Shown: piece by piece, positions 1 to 7,824 of the stretch
Position numbering within the stretch: position 1 is the first letter of the stretch
Layout: each line of letters starts with the position of its first letter
Assembly: GCF_030123365.1 (NCBI RefSeq)
Contig: NZ_CP126107.1
Span: 1,039,501-1,103,500, forward strand
Reading direction: 5' to 3'
DNA: 64,000 bases
Source: Neobacillus sp. SuZ13
GTDB lineage: Bacteria; Bacillota; Bacilli; Bacillales; Cytobacillaceae
The notes under the pieces: model-generated
Database searches by the model: none
What the model was told of the DNA's origin: nothing
What the model saw: the letters and a program-made list of their open reading frames with translations, nothing else
Program-made: the position numbers and the translations under genes

Positions 1-162
1 GGTGAACCATTTTTCACGACAAAAGCAGATGGAACTGGTTTAGGTTTAATGGTTACAAATCAAATCATTAAGGATCACAATGGTGAACTGAATATAGATA
101 GTAAGATCAATAAAGGGACTCGAGTAATTGTATCTTTGCCGATCCTACAAATAGTTAAATAG
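1..162 (+). CDS. Sensor histidine kinase, C-terminal fragment (5' end outside window)
   Basis: Frame 1 is open from the first base to a TAG at 160-162. The 53 residues begin GEPFFTTKADGTGLGL, the G1-F-G2 boxes of a HATPase_c ATP-binding domain, and end with the usual closing strands (GTRVIVSLP). This is the last part of a histidine kinase catalytic domain. The sensor and dimerisation domains lie upstream of the window, so the signal cannot be inferred. No response regulator follows; the next gene is an HD-GYP protein about 210 bases downstream. Confidence 0.85.
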   Translation, partial: GEPFFTTKADGTGLGLMVTNQIIKDHNGELNIDSKINKGTRVIVSLPILQIVK

Positions 163-373
163 TTCTACAATTATACAAAATTCCTCAAAATAACATGTTA
201 CAAGGGTATTACTAATGATATATAATGTAGAGGAATAAGGGATATTAATAGTTTTTGTTATTTTATTGCTTATATAGTCAGTAAGATCTACAAACTACGA
301 TTGTCTGACCCGAATTTAAAAATATAGAAGAAAAACGGGAAGGATCATGTGTGAGATACACTTGGAGGATTTT

Positions 374-1534
374 ATGATACCACATGAAGAAAAACGGATA
401 ATGAAATGGTTTCTTTCATTGTTCTATCTCATTTTCATAGGTTATGACTATTTTTATTATTACATTTTTAAAGTTATAAATAATAAAAAGGGTGGCCTAC
501 CAAGCAACTTTTGGTATATAACCTATTTTGTATTAATTATATTGATTCCCATTTCTTACTATTTATATAAAGTAAATAAAGGATATTGGGTAAAGTATGT
601 ATTTAGCATTACCTACCTTCTTACTGTTTTTGTTGTTGATATTTTAACTTTTTATGGCGAAAAGAAACCATACACTAGTGGAAATATTGTCGAATTGTTT
701 TTAATATTAACATTACCCCTTTTCTTAAATACTAGATATTTTTGGATAGTCAGTCTGGGTACTATTTTAAAGTACATTCTGATTGGAATAATATTAAAGG
801 ACGGATATGTTGCTTTGCCAGGGATATTAGTAGCTGTCTTAACGATTTTGTCCTTCTTTTTATTAGTTCGCTTTCAGGGATATTTCAAAACGATTAGTAC
901 TGCCCACGATAAACAGTTAGAAGGAATTGTCAAAGGGGTCATTGCGACACTAGAACTAAAAGATCCTTATACAAGGGGGCATAGCGAACGTGTTGCCCGT
1001 TATGCATCAATTTTAGCAAAGGAAATTGGTAAGTTTTCAAACGAGGAACAAAAATCATTTTATTATGCCTGTTTATTGCATGATATTGGGAAAGTGCATA
1101 TTCCTGATTCCATATTAATGAAGCCTGGGAAATTAACAGAAGAAGAATTTGAAATTATTAAGTCACATCCAAGTGTCGGTGCTGAAGCAGTGCAGAATGT
1201 CCACGGAATAAAGGACAGTCTATCTGTCATCCGGTCACATCACGAGCGCTGGGATGGAAAGGGCTATCCTGATCAATTAGCCGGAGAAGAAATTCCTTTA
1301 CTAGCAAGAGTTACATCAATTGCAGATGCATTTGATGCTATGACATCTTCCAGATCGTACAGAGCAGCAATGCCATTGGAGGAGGCATATAAGCGTATTC
1401 TTGAAGGAAAGGGTTCACAGTTTGATCCATCGTTGGTAGAGAATTTTATCAAAGTGTTTCCTGCATGGGTCAACTTTCATCAAAAATATCCATGGAACAA
1501 AGAAAAAGCTTTACTGAAGGAGGTGGAAGGATGA
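374..1534 (+). CDS. Membrane HD-GYP domain protein, putative c-di-GMP phosphodiesterase
   Basis: About 386 residues. The N-terminal half has five or six hydrophobic segments and no recognised sensor domain. The C-terminal half is a full HD-GYP domain: the HD pair lies in LLHDIGK near residues 236-237, and HHERWDGKGYP holds the GYP motif near residues 297-299. HD-GYP enzymes hydrolyse cyclic di-GMP at the inner membrane face. The ATG at 374 is preferred over one at 347 because GGAGG sits 6-7 bases before it. The last codons overlap the start of a 23-codon peptide gene (ATGA overlap), so the two are probably translationally coupled. All motif residues look intact, so activity is likely; the link to the peptide is inference. 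Confidence 0.88.
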   Translation: MIPHEEKRIMKWFLSLFYLIFIGYDYFYYYIFKVINNKKGGLPSNFWYITYFVLIILIPISYYLYKVNKGYWVKYVFSITYLLTVFVVDILTFYGEKKPYTSGNIVELFLILTLPLFLNTRYFWIVSLGTILKYILIGIILKDGYVALPGILVAVLTILSFFLLVRFQGYFKTISTAHDKQLEGIVKGVIATLELKDPYTRGHSERVARYASILAKEIGKFSNEEQKSFYYACLLHDIGKVHIPDSILMKPGKLTEEEFEIIKSHPSVGAEAVQNVHGIKDSLSVIRSHHERWDGKGYPDQLAGEEIPLLARVTSIADAFDAMTSSRSYRAAMPLEEAYKRILEGKGSQFDPSLVENFIKVFPAWVNFHQKYPWNKEKALLKEVEG

Positions 1535-1602
1535 AAATCCGTAAACTGAAGAAAGTAAAAACTACATGTTGGTGGTGCGGCTTTTTTGGATTAGGAGGAT
1601 AA
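1531..1602 (+). CDS. 23-residue CWWC peptide, putative RiPP or signalling peptide precursor
   Basis: This short gene encodes a lysine/arginine-rich first ten residues (MKIRKLKKVK) followed by TTCWWCGFFGLGG. A near-perfect Shine-Dalgarno (AAGGAGGTGG, 1517-1526) precedes the ATG, which overlaps the TGA of the HD-GYP gene. A small hairpin with a T tract follows, and the next gene encodes a PqqD-like/M50 membrane protein. A basic leader, a Cys/Trp/Phe/Gly core, a strong RBS, a terminator after the precursor and an adjacent peptide-recognition-plus-protease gene are all typical of ribosomally made modified peptides or pheromones. I do not recognise the family. The alternative is a translational-coupling leader with no product role. 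Confidence 0.6.
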   Translation: MKIRKLKKVKTTCWWCGFFGLGG

Positions 1603-1611
1603 GATGCTGGC

Positions 1612-1633
1612 GGAAGCTAAGCTTCTTTTTTTT
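1612..1633 (+). terminator. Weak intrinsic terminator or attenuator after the peptide gene
   Basis: GAAGC-TAA-GCTTC (1613-1625) is a 5-bp stem with a 3-base loop, followed by eight T residues. It lies between the peptide gene and the M50 gene. A leaky stop here would give much peptide mRNA and little peptidase mRNA, as in many precursor/maturase operons. A 15-codon reading frame (1604-1651) with AGGAGG in front of it runs through the same bases and is not called as a gene. Confidence 0.5.
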
Positions 1634-1660
1634 AAACTATATAAAAGATAGGGTGTTGTT

Positions 1661-2842
1661 ATGAGGCTTACACTCGATTCGTGTCTATTGTTGGAACAAG
1701 TTTACATTCATAAAGATAGTAAAAATTATATAGTTGAAGATAAGGTTTCAGGTGAGTTCTATGAAATGCCTGAGGTATGTATTGATGCAATCAATCAGAT
1801 GAACGACGGAGTTACATTAGGTCAAATCGAAAGGCGTCTTAAAGAAAAGTACCCAAAAGAAGACGTGGACTTGATCAAATTTGCCAACCAACTTCTTGAT
1901 CTGAATTTAATTGATGAAATTGATGGTGTTAAGCTTAAAAAGCAGCATCAAGAAAAGGGGCATCTTGGTTTTTTGAGGATTTCCCCTAAGATAGGAAAAT
2001 TCTTTTTTAATCGGGTGTCTTACCCTTTGTATGTAATTTTATTTGTCATAAATCTTATCCTTTTCATCAAAAATCCGTCTTTATTTCCCCAGCGGGAGGA
2101 TATATTTGTTTTTGAAACTATGGTAGTTAATGTTTTTTTATGGTTGTCATTTACATTTTTTCTTGTGCTTATTCATGAGTTTGGTCATGTGTTGGCGATG
2201 AGAGCTCAGAATCTCCCGACAAAAGTGGAGGTAGGTCATCGTTTGTTTTTTGTTGTCCTAGAAACAGATATGTCACCGGTATGGAAAATAGCACCAAAAG
2301 AGCGAAATATTCTTTTTTTGGCTGGCCTTTGTTTTGACACAGTCATCCTCTTTATTTCCCTAATATACCTTCTAATTTTTCCAAAGGGTCCAGAACTAGC
2401 CAGTGGTTTAATGAGCCTTGCCGTTTTTGATATCGTAATGAGGACTATTTTCCAATGCTGTATATACATGAAAACGGATCTATATTATGTCTTTGAAAAT
2501 ATAACTGGCTGTTACAATTTGATGGAAAATGCACTCCAGACCATAAAAAAGAGGGTTTCTATTTTTAAAATGAAATTACTTGAAGAAGTGGTCTTTGCGG
2601 GTGAACAAACTACAATAATCATTTATTCCATCTTTACCATGCTTGGGATTGCAGCAACCATAGCTGTATTTTCCATTTATTATATCCCTGAAGTGATCGA
2701 TGCAGGGAACTACCTACTCCCAGGATATACAAAGGGACCAACAAGTCTTGCTTTCTGGGATGCAATCGTCTTCTCGCTCCAAGTTTCCATCTACTTGCTG
2801 CTACTTTTGTACTCTTGGCGAAAAAAATACATTCAAAAATAA
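1661..2842 (+). CDS. PqqD-like domain fused to M50 membrane metallopeptidase
   Basis: 393 residues. Residues about 15-90 look like a PqqD-type domain, the fold used to bind leader peptides in RiPP pathways. From about residue 120 there are six hydrophobic segments. HEFGH at 172-176 is the M50 (site-2-protease type) zinc motif, and D271 in KTDLYYV fits the distal Asp of the D-x-Y-Y pattern seen in M50 proteins of peptide-maturation clusters such as YydH. It follows the 23-residue CWWC peptide gene and probably recognises and cleaves that peptide at the membrane. No radical SAM enzyme, cyclodehydratase or ABC exporter is next to it. The RBS before the ATG is weak. Domain calls rest on motif reading, so the PqqD assignment is less certain than M50. 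Confidence 0.75.
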   Translation: MRLTLDSCLLLEQVYIHKDSKNYIVEDKVSGEFYEMPEVCIDAINQMNDGVTLGQIERRLKEKYPKEDVDLIKFANQLLDLNLIDEIDGVKLKKQHQEKGHLGFLRISPKIGKFFFNRVSYPLYVILFVINLILFIKNPSLFPQREDIFVFETMVVNVFLWLSFTFFLVLIHEFGHVLAMRAQNLPTKVEVGHRLFFVVLETDMSPVWKIAPKERNILFLAGLCFDTVILFISLIYLLIFPKGPELASGLMSLAVFDIVMRTIFQCCIYMKTDLYYVFENITGCYNLMENALQTIKKRVSIFKMKLLEEVVFAGEQTTIIIYSIFTMLGIAATIAVFSIYYIPEVIDAGNYLLPGYTKGPTSLAFWDAIVFSLQVSIYLLLLLYSWRKKYIQK

Positions 2843-2931
2843 GCTCCATAAACAAAATGTGACAGACATTTGTCTAAAATAACATTTCTAGGGGTTTTTT
2901 CCCCCCATAATGGGGGAACTCCCTGATATTT

Positions 2932-2988
2932 ATAACACTGCCGTTTTTCTTACAATGAGAGTATGAAAAAACGGTAGTGTTATTTTTA
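2932..2988 (+). terminator. Long hairpin terminator before the redox operon
   Basis: The left arm ATAACACTGCCGTTTTTC (2932-2949) pairs with a right arm at 2965-2983 over about 17 bp with one G-U pair, then TTTTTATTT follows. It ends the M50 transcript but sits immediately before the AGGAGG of the next gene (2992-2997), so it could also act as an attenuator for the redox operon. A further GC-rich dyad (CCCCCA-TAA-TGGGGG) lies at about 2901-2916. Confidence 0.6.
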
Positions 2989-3004
2989 TTTAGGAGGAAC
3001 TCCA

Positions 3005-4087
3005 ATGGAAGCCAATATTTCAATGACTAAAAAACAAGAGCGATCGGTCAATGATGCGTTTGCATCCCACTTTGCTAAATCAATGTTTCTGACGGTTGTT
3101 GGACTTGCGATTTTAACGTTTATCGGTACAAGAATGTTTACACATGTTGACTTAAATCTTTATGGATATATGGTAGGAACCATTGTATTTATCGGAGGAT
3201 TTTTCTACCGCTTTATTGCATGGGGAGAAAGACCGCCTACCAAAATTTTTATCAAAAAAGGCTTAAAGTTATTATTTCGAAAAAGTACACCTAAAACGGC
3301 TGTAAATCATTTAGCCATATACGATTTTATTCGTAATCGGGGGATGTACCGCTGGGTGCAGCACATTTTAATCGGTTGGGGCTGTGTCCTTGCGTGCTTG
3401 GTAACCTTCCCGCTCGTGTTCAGTTGGATGTATTTTACGATGGAAGACAATGGCTACTATACAATCGTGTTATTTGGAATGAATGTAATGAACGTGAAAG
3501 CAGATGGAATCATCGCTTGGTTATCCTATAACGCACTTAATATTGCAGCGATTATGGTTACAGCTGGAGTATGTATGGCTCTAAACCGCCGCTTAAAAAA
3601 CATGCAAGCCAGAGCAGAACAAAAGTTTATGTACGATTTCTTACCGCTGTATCTATTATTGTTTATTTCCGTTACTGGACTTTTATTAACGGTCCAAAAC
3701 GTATTCCTACATGGTTGGATGCAGCCGCAAATGTCACTGATTCATCAATTTTCAGTTATTGTGACACTCATTTACTTGCCATTCGGAAAGCTTGCCCATA
3801 TTCCATTCCGTCCGATGAGTGTATTTGCAAGAAATTACCGTGAGCATTATGGAGAACAGCATATGAAGGAATGTAAAGTATGCGGCGATCATTTTGTATC
3901 AGTGGAACAATCGAATGATGTCATTCAAGTTTTATGTGTCAATGAAATGGAATTTAATATGCAGGATGGTTTTAATCTTGCAGAACTATGTCTGCCTTGT
4001 CGCAGAAAATATAGAATCTCAAGATTCTCAGGCTTCGCAACACATCAAGTTAAGGTCAAGGAGGCAAACCAGAATGCAAAGGGATAA
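3005..4087 (+). CDS. NarI/DsrM-like membrane cytochrome b subunit with C-terminal four-Cys motif
   Basis: 360 residues with about six transmembrane segments. Histidines sit in or near helices (RWVQHILIGWG; HQFSVIVTLIYLPFGKLAHI), and the last of these resembles the haem-binding helix ends of NarI and DsrM quinol oxidases. The C-terminus is soluble and has two CxxC pairs (CKVCGDHF and CLPC), perhaps a zinc ribbon or Fe-S site. The role is inferred as quinol oxidation and electron delivery to the molybdopterin reductase, whose start overlaps this stop by 14 bases. The start is supported by TAGGAGGAACTCCAATG. It is the first gene of the operon. Confidence 0.72.
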   Translation: MEANISMTKKQERSVNDAFASHFAKSMFLTVVGLAILTFIGTRMFTHVDLNLYGYMVGTIVFIGGFFYRFIAWGERPPTKIFIKKGLKLLFRKSTPKTAVNHLAIYDFIRNRGMYRWVQHILIGWGCVLACLVTFPLVFSWMYFTMEDNGYYTIVLFGMNVMNVKADGIIAWLSYNALNIAAIMVTAGVCMALNRRLKNMQARAEQKFMYDFLPLYLLLFISVTGLLLTVQNVFLHGWMQPQMSLIHQFSVIVTLIYLPFGKLAHIPFRPMSVFARNYREHYGEQHMKECKVCGDHFVSVEQSNDVIQVLCVNEMEFNMQDGFNLAELCLPCRRKYRISRFSGFATHQVKVKEANQNAKG

Positions 4088-6242
4088 ATTTTTTAAAGAA
4101 ATAGAAAATCTTCGTCATCCAAATGAAACACTTGTAAAAACTCATTGCAGTTACTGTGGGATGCAATGTGGAATGAACCTGCGTGTAAATACAAAAACAA
4201 ATAAAATCATCGGGGTGGAACCACGGTATGACTGGCCGGTAAACGTCGGAAAAATGTGCCCTAAAGGGGTTACAGCTTACCAGCAAACCAACCATGATGA
4301 TCGAATTTTAAAACCATTAATTCGCGATGATGCATCACTTAAGGGTACAAAAGAAGGCTTTCGTGAAGCCAGTTGGGATGAAGCCTACAGCTTAATTGCT
4401 AAAAAGTTTGCAGAGCTTCAAAATAATTACGGAAAAGATACATTGTCAGTATTCAGTGGTGTGTCGATGACAAATGAAAAGTGTTATTTGACAGGGAAAT
4501 TCGCCAGGGTTGGCCTGCAAACACGCTACATTGATTATAACGGCCGCTTCTGTATGTCAAGTGCAGCTGGTGGATTTCTTCGTTCTTTTGGTGTTGACCG
4601 CGGTTCCACATTACCGTGGACAGATCTCCATGAAACAGATTGCTTGTTCATTGCAGGAAGTAATACGGCTGAGTGTCACCCAACTTCAATGTTCAGAGTA
4701 TGGGCTGTCCAAGAGAGAGGAGGTTACTTAATTGTAGCTGACCCTCGTGAAACCCCGATTGCAAGAAGAGCGGATGTTCACTTGGATTTACGTCCTGGGA
4801 CAGACCTTGCCTTAGCAAATGGTATTCTAAACTTACTTATTCAAAACGGTTATGCAGATGAAGAATTCGTTAATAATCATACGAATGGCTTTGAAGAAAC
4901 AAAAGAATTGGTGAAAGAATTTACACCAGAATATACAAGTGAACTTACTGGAGTAGCTCCAGAAAAAATTATCCGTGCCGCTGAAATTTACGGAAAAGCA
5001 CCAAATGCCATTGTCATGTTTGCGCGTGGTATTGAACAGCAGCATAAAGGTGTTGATAATGTATCAGCCTACACGAATATGGCATTAGTTACAGGGAAAA
5101 TTGGCCGCCCTAAAGCGGGAGTAGCAACATTTACAGGGCAGGGTAATGGTCAAGGAGGACGGGAGCATGGTCAAAAATCTGATTTGCTTCCAGGTTATCG
5201 TAAAATTACCAATCCGAAGCATGTAGAAGAAGTATGTAAGGTATGGGGTATTACACCTGAAGAAATGCCGCAGCCTGGTGTTTCTGCCTATGAAATGTTC
5301 GAACTAATGGAGGAAAAGACAATCAGAGGTTTGTATTTACTCTGCTCAAACCCAGCAGTATCTGCACCAAACTTAAACTTTGTCCGCAAAGCTTTAAAAG
5401 GCTTAGACTTTATGGTTTGTGCAGACTTCTATCTTTCCGAATCTGCAGAATTTGCAGATGTCATCCTTCCAACCGTTACATGGTCAGAGGATGAAGGAAC
5501 GGTAACCAATTTAGAAGGCCGGATTATTAAAATCAATAAAGCGCAAGAACCAGTTGGTGAATCAAAGCCAGATTGGCAGATTCAAGCAGAGTTAGCAGAG
5601 TACCTTGGCAGAGGCAAGTATTTCTCCCACTTGAAAACGGCGAGAGATGTGGCTGATGAATTCCGTCTAGCATCTAAGGGCGGTTATGCCGACTATTACG
5701 GAGCAACTTGGGATAAAATCGACAAGCAAGATGGTGTGTTTTGGCCATGTAAGGATGAAAATGATCCAGGAACACCTCACATGTTCTTAGATAAAAAATT
5801 CTACCATCCAGATGGAAAAGCAAAAATTTGTGCCTTGCCATACCGTCCGCCAGCTGAAGAGCCGTGCACGGAGTATCCATTACGCTTAACAACCGGACGT
5901 GTCGTCTACCATTATCTTTCTGGAAATCAAACTCGCCGCATTCAGTTTTTACGGGATATGTGCCCAGAGCCTTATGTGGAAGTACATCCAGAAACAGCTG
6001 CAAAATATAGCATTGAACATGAAGAATTTGTCCGCCTCTTTACACGTAGAGGAGAGGCTGAATATAAAGTCAAAATCACAGAAGCGATTCGAAAAGATAC
6101 CGTATTTGTTCCGTACCATTTTGGCCACGAGAAATCTATTAATCTATTAACCATTCCAGCGCTTGACCCTATGTCACGGATGCCAGAATTTAAAGCGTGT
6201 GCCGCTCAGATTGAAAAACTAGAAATGAAGAAGGTGCAGTAA
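4074..6242 (+). CDS. NasC-like molybdopterin oxidoreductase, probable nitrate reductase catalytic subunit
   Basis: 722 residues from the ATG at 4074, which has AAGGAGG just upstream; the frame stays open upstream but without such a signal. C25, C28, C32 and C62 (CSYCGMQC...CPKG) bind a [4Fe-4S] cluster. C160 in YNGRFCMSS is the expected molybdenum ligand. Stretches such as KFARVGLQTRYIDYNG, RGIEQQ, TGQGNGQGGREHGQK and LCSNPAVSAPN closely match my recollection of B. subtilis NasC, the assimilatory nitrate reductase. There is no signal peptide, so it acts in the cytoplasm. Unlike nas loci, the neighbours are a cytochrome b, a ferredoxin and a Rieske protein, with no NasB or nitrite reductase. 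That suggests quinol-linked reduction of nitrate or a related oxyanion. The substrate is inferred. Confidence 0.85.
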   Translation: MQRDKFFKEIENLRHPNETLVKTHCSYCGMQCGMNLRVNTKTNKIIGVEPRYDWPVNVGKMCPKGVTAYQQTNHDDRILKPLIRDDASLKGTKEGFREASWDEAYSLIAKKFAELQNNYGKDTLSVFSGVSMTNEKCYLTGKFARVGLQTRYIDYNGRFCMSSAAGGFLRSFGVDRGSTLPWTDLHETDCLFIAGSNTAECHPTSMFRVWAVQERGGYLIVADPRETPIARRADVHLDLRPGTDLALANGILNLLIQNGYADEEFVNNHTNGFEETKELVKEFTPEYTSELTGVAPEKIIRAAEIYGKAPNAIVMFARGIEQQHKGVDNVSAYTNMALVTGKIGRPKAGVATFTGQGNGQGGREHGQKSDLLPGYRKITNPKHVEEVCKVWGITPEEMPQPGVSAYEMFELMEEKTIRGLYLLCSNPAVSAPNLNFVRKALKGLDFMVCADFYLSESAEFADVILPTVTWSEDEGTVTNLEGRIIKINKAQEPVGESKPDWQIQAELAEYLGRGKYFSHLKTARDVADEFRLASKGGYADYYGATWDKIDKQDGVFWPCKDENDPGTPHMFLDKKFYHPDGKAKICALPYRPPAEEPCTEYPLRLTTGRVVYHYLSGNQTRRIQFLRDMCPEPYVEVHPETAAKYSIEHEEFVRLFTRRGEAEYKVKITEAIRKDTVFVPYHFGHEKSINLLTIPALDPMSRMPEFKACAAQIEKLEMKKVQ

Positions 6243-6803
6243 ATGAAAAAGAGGCTATATCTTGAACTTGAAAACTGTATAGGGTGCCGTTCATGTTTGG
6301 CGGCTTGTACACAGTGTGGCGGTCATGAAGAACGTAACCGTAACTATGTTTACGATGTGAACCCGCTTGTTAACCGTCAAACCATGCCTCTTATGTGCCT
6401 GCACTGTGTAAATCCGGCATGTGCTAGAAGTTGTCCAGCTCAAGCTATTCAAATCCACGAAACAGGTGCCGTGCTATCGGCTCTTGTGGAAAAGTGTATT
6501 GGCTGCCAAAACTGTACAATTGCGTGTCCATATGGAATACCAAAGTTTGATACAGAGCAAAATTTAATGTACAAATGTGATCTTTGTATCGACCGGACAA
6601 AGGACGGCATTCCGCCAATGTGTGCGAGCGTATGCCCATCGAATACATTACAATGGCTGACAGATGAAGAGATAGAAGCAAAACAAAAGCAATTTAACCT
6701 AGATAACGGAAAATGGGTTACAAGTATGCCTTATTTAGAAGGCGAAACAAATGTAAAAGTGAACCTGCCTGGTATTCTGCAGGGCGTCACGAAACTGTTT
6801 TAG
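6243..6803 (+). CDS. Four-cluster 4Fe-4S ferredoxin subunit (NrfC/DmsB-like)
   Basis: 186 residues, starting directly after the TAA of the reductase gene. Four Cys sets are visible: CIGCRSCLAAC, CLHCVNPACARSC, CIGCQNCTIAC and CDLC...CASVC. This is the pattern of the electron-transfer subunits of complex iron-sulfur molybdoenzymes. It probably wires the cytochrome b subunit to the molybdopterin subunit on the cytoplasmic side; no signal peptide is present. The length is normal for the family. Position and spacing put it in the same operon as the reductase. Confidence 0.88.
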   Translation: MKKRLYLELENCIGCRSCLAACTQCGGHEERNRNYVYDVNPLVNRQTMPLMCLHCVNPACARSCPAQAIQIHETGAVLSALVEKCIGCQNCTIACPYGIPKFDTEQNLMYKCDLCIDRTKDGIPPMCASVCPSNTLQWLTDEEIEAKQKQFNLDNGKWVTSMPYLEGETNVKVNLPGILQGVTKLF

Positions 6804-6814
6804 GAGGGATGAAC

Positions 6815-7339
6815 ATGACAGAAAAAAATAATAAAATCCCGTTCAATGAAGATAATTATACCCATAATATTAACCGCAACAATGAAAGAAAACTTGACCG
6901 GCGCGGCTTTATGAAAACATTAGTTGGAGCAGCAGGAGTATTTGCTGTTTCATCTCTTCCTTGGGGAGCATTAGCTGCAAAAGAATTAACTGGATTGGGA
7001 GATAAAAAATATCCAATGCAAAAAATTACTAATGTTAATTCTTTGCCTGTAGGGGATGCAGTTGACTTTGCCTTTCCTGGTGAACATGACAGTGCAATCC
7101 TAATCCGATTATCTGAAAATAAATATGTAGCCTACCAAAATGCATGTACCCACTTAAGATGTCCTGTATTTTGGAAAAAAGATGAAGGAGAAATGCTTTG
7201 TCCTTGCCATCACGGAAAATTTGATGTGGAAACGGGTGCGCCAATCGCAGGGCCGCCGCGACGTCCGCTTCCTGAAATATATGTAAAAGTAGAAAACGGT
7301 GCAGTTTATGCCGTGGGGGTGAAACGTTATGAAGCGTAG
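6815..7339 (+). CDS. Rieske [2Fe-2S] protein with Tat signal
   Basis: 174 residues. The N-terminus carries a twin-arginine signal (RRGFMKTLVGAAG) followed by a hydrophobic stretch, so it is exported folded and probably membrane-anchored. The Rieske motif is complete: CTHLRC and CPCHHG supply two Cys and two His to a [2Fe-2S] cluster. The ATG at 6815 is chosen because AGGAGGG lies about 6 bases before it; the ATG at 6809 would be too close. It follows the ferredoxin gene by 11 bases, and its 3' end overlaps the next gene. It may exchange electrons with the cytochrome b from the outer face; its partner is unknown. Confidence 0.87.
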   Translation: MTEKNNKIPFNEDNYTHNINRNNERKLDRRGFMKTLVGAAGVFAVSSLPWGALAAKELTGLGDKKYPMQKITNVNSLPVGDAVDFAFPGEHDSAILIRLSENKYVAYQNACTHLRCPVFWKKDEGEMLCPCHHGKFDVETGAPIAGPPRRPLPEIYVKVENGAVYAVGVKRYEA

Positions 7340-7520
7340 TTACCTGCCTGTCGCCCTTCTTTTAGCAGTTTTGATGTTAAACATTATCTTTACTCAATAT
7401 ATGGTTCATCAATATTTTTATGAAAATTATACCAATACGATCGCAGCCGCCGTGATTAATGTTATTTTATTTCCTATCGCATTCCTTATTTATAAAAAAG
7501 GTGTGAATGTCAATGACTAG
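7329..7520 (+). CDS. Small two-helix membrane protein of the redox operon
   Basis: 63 residues with two hydrophobic segments (about 5-20 and 33-50) joined by a polar loop. The GTG start overlaps the Rieske gene by 11 bases, with GGGGG just before it, and the 3' end overlaps the next gene. Tight overlap on both sides shows that it belongs to the operon. No family is recognised. It could be a small accessory helix subunit that stabilises the membrane complex or anchors the Rieske protein; that is inference from context only. Confidence 0.7.
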   Translation: MKRSYLPVALLLAVLMLNIIFTQYMVHQYFYENYTNTIAAAVINVILFPIAFLIYKKGVNVND

Positions 7521-7824
7521 TGAGACGTATATTGATTTTTGTTTTGTCCGTCCGTTAGCAGGAGATTTTACAGTTGAAATCGACACGTTGTTAAAGAATA
7601 CGTTTGCCAAAAAACGTCTAAATTGGTTTCTTGAAGAAAAAAACCTTGATGGGGCTGAGATGGTTATTGCAGAAATAAAAGGAATGAGTGACTGGGGTTC
7701 TGAAGATGAAACGATTCAATTTATCGAAGAACATGCTGGTGAGAAGTTTTGGGAGTATCTGCAAGGATATAAGATGTTCATCTATCCTGTGAAGAGAGGA
7801 TGTAACAGCTGTGGAACTCATTAA
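7513..7824 (+). CDS. Unrecognised 103-residue protein with C-terminal CNSCGTH
   Basis: A soluble, acidic protein with a central helical region and a C-terminus ending KRGCNSCGTH, a CxxC pair next to a terminal His that could bind metal. The ATG at 7513 has a better-spaced AAAAAAGGTG than the one at 7507. The gene overlaps both neighbours (7520 and 7811), so it is translationally coupled within the redox operon. I do not recognise the family. An assembly or metal-delivery chaperone for the reductase would fit the location but is not shown by the sequence. Confidence 0.7.
   Translation: MTSETYIDFCFVRPLAGDFTVEIDTLLKNTFAKKRLNWFLEEKNLDGAEMVIAEIKGMSDWGSEDETIQFIEEHAGEKFWEYLQGYKMFIYPVKRGCNSCGTH

Noticed and set aside
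1567..1578. CWWC read as a thioredoxin-like redox motif
   Set aside because: A 23-residue peptide cannot form a thioredoxin fold; CxxC here is more likely a crosslink or metal site.
1604..1651. 15-codon frame after the CWWC peptide with AGGAGG upstream
   Set aside because: The AGGAGG is needed to encode the end of the peptide, the frame runs through the terminator hairpin and T tract, and the product has no notable features.
2700..2882. 60-codon plus-strand ORF overlapping the end of the M50 gene
   Set aside because: It is an out-of-frame shadow of a well-supported gene, with no RBS.
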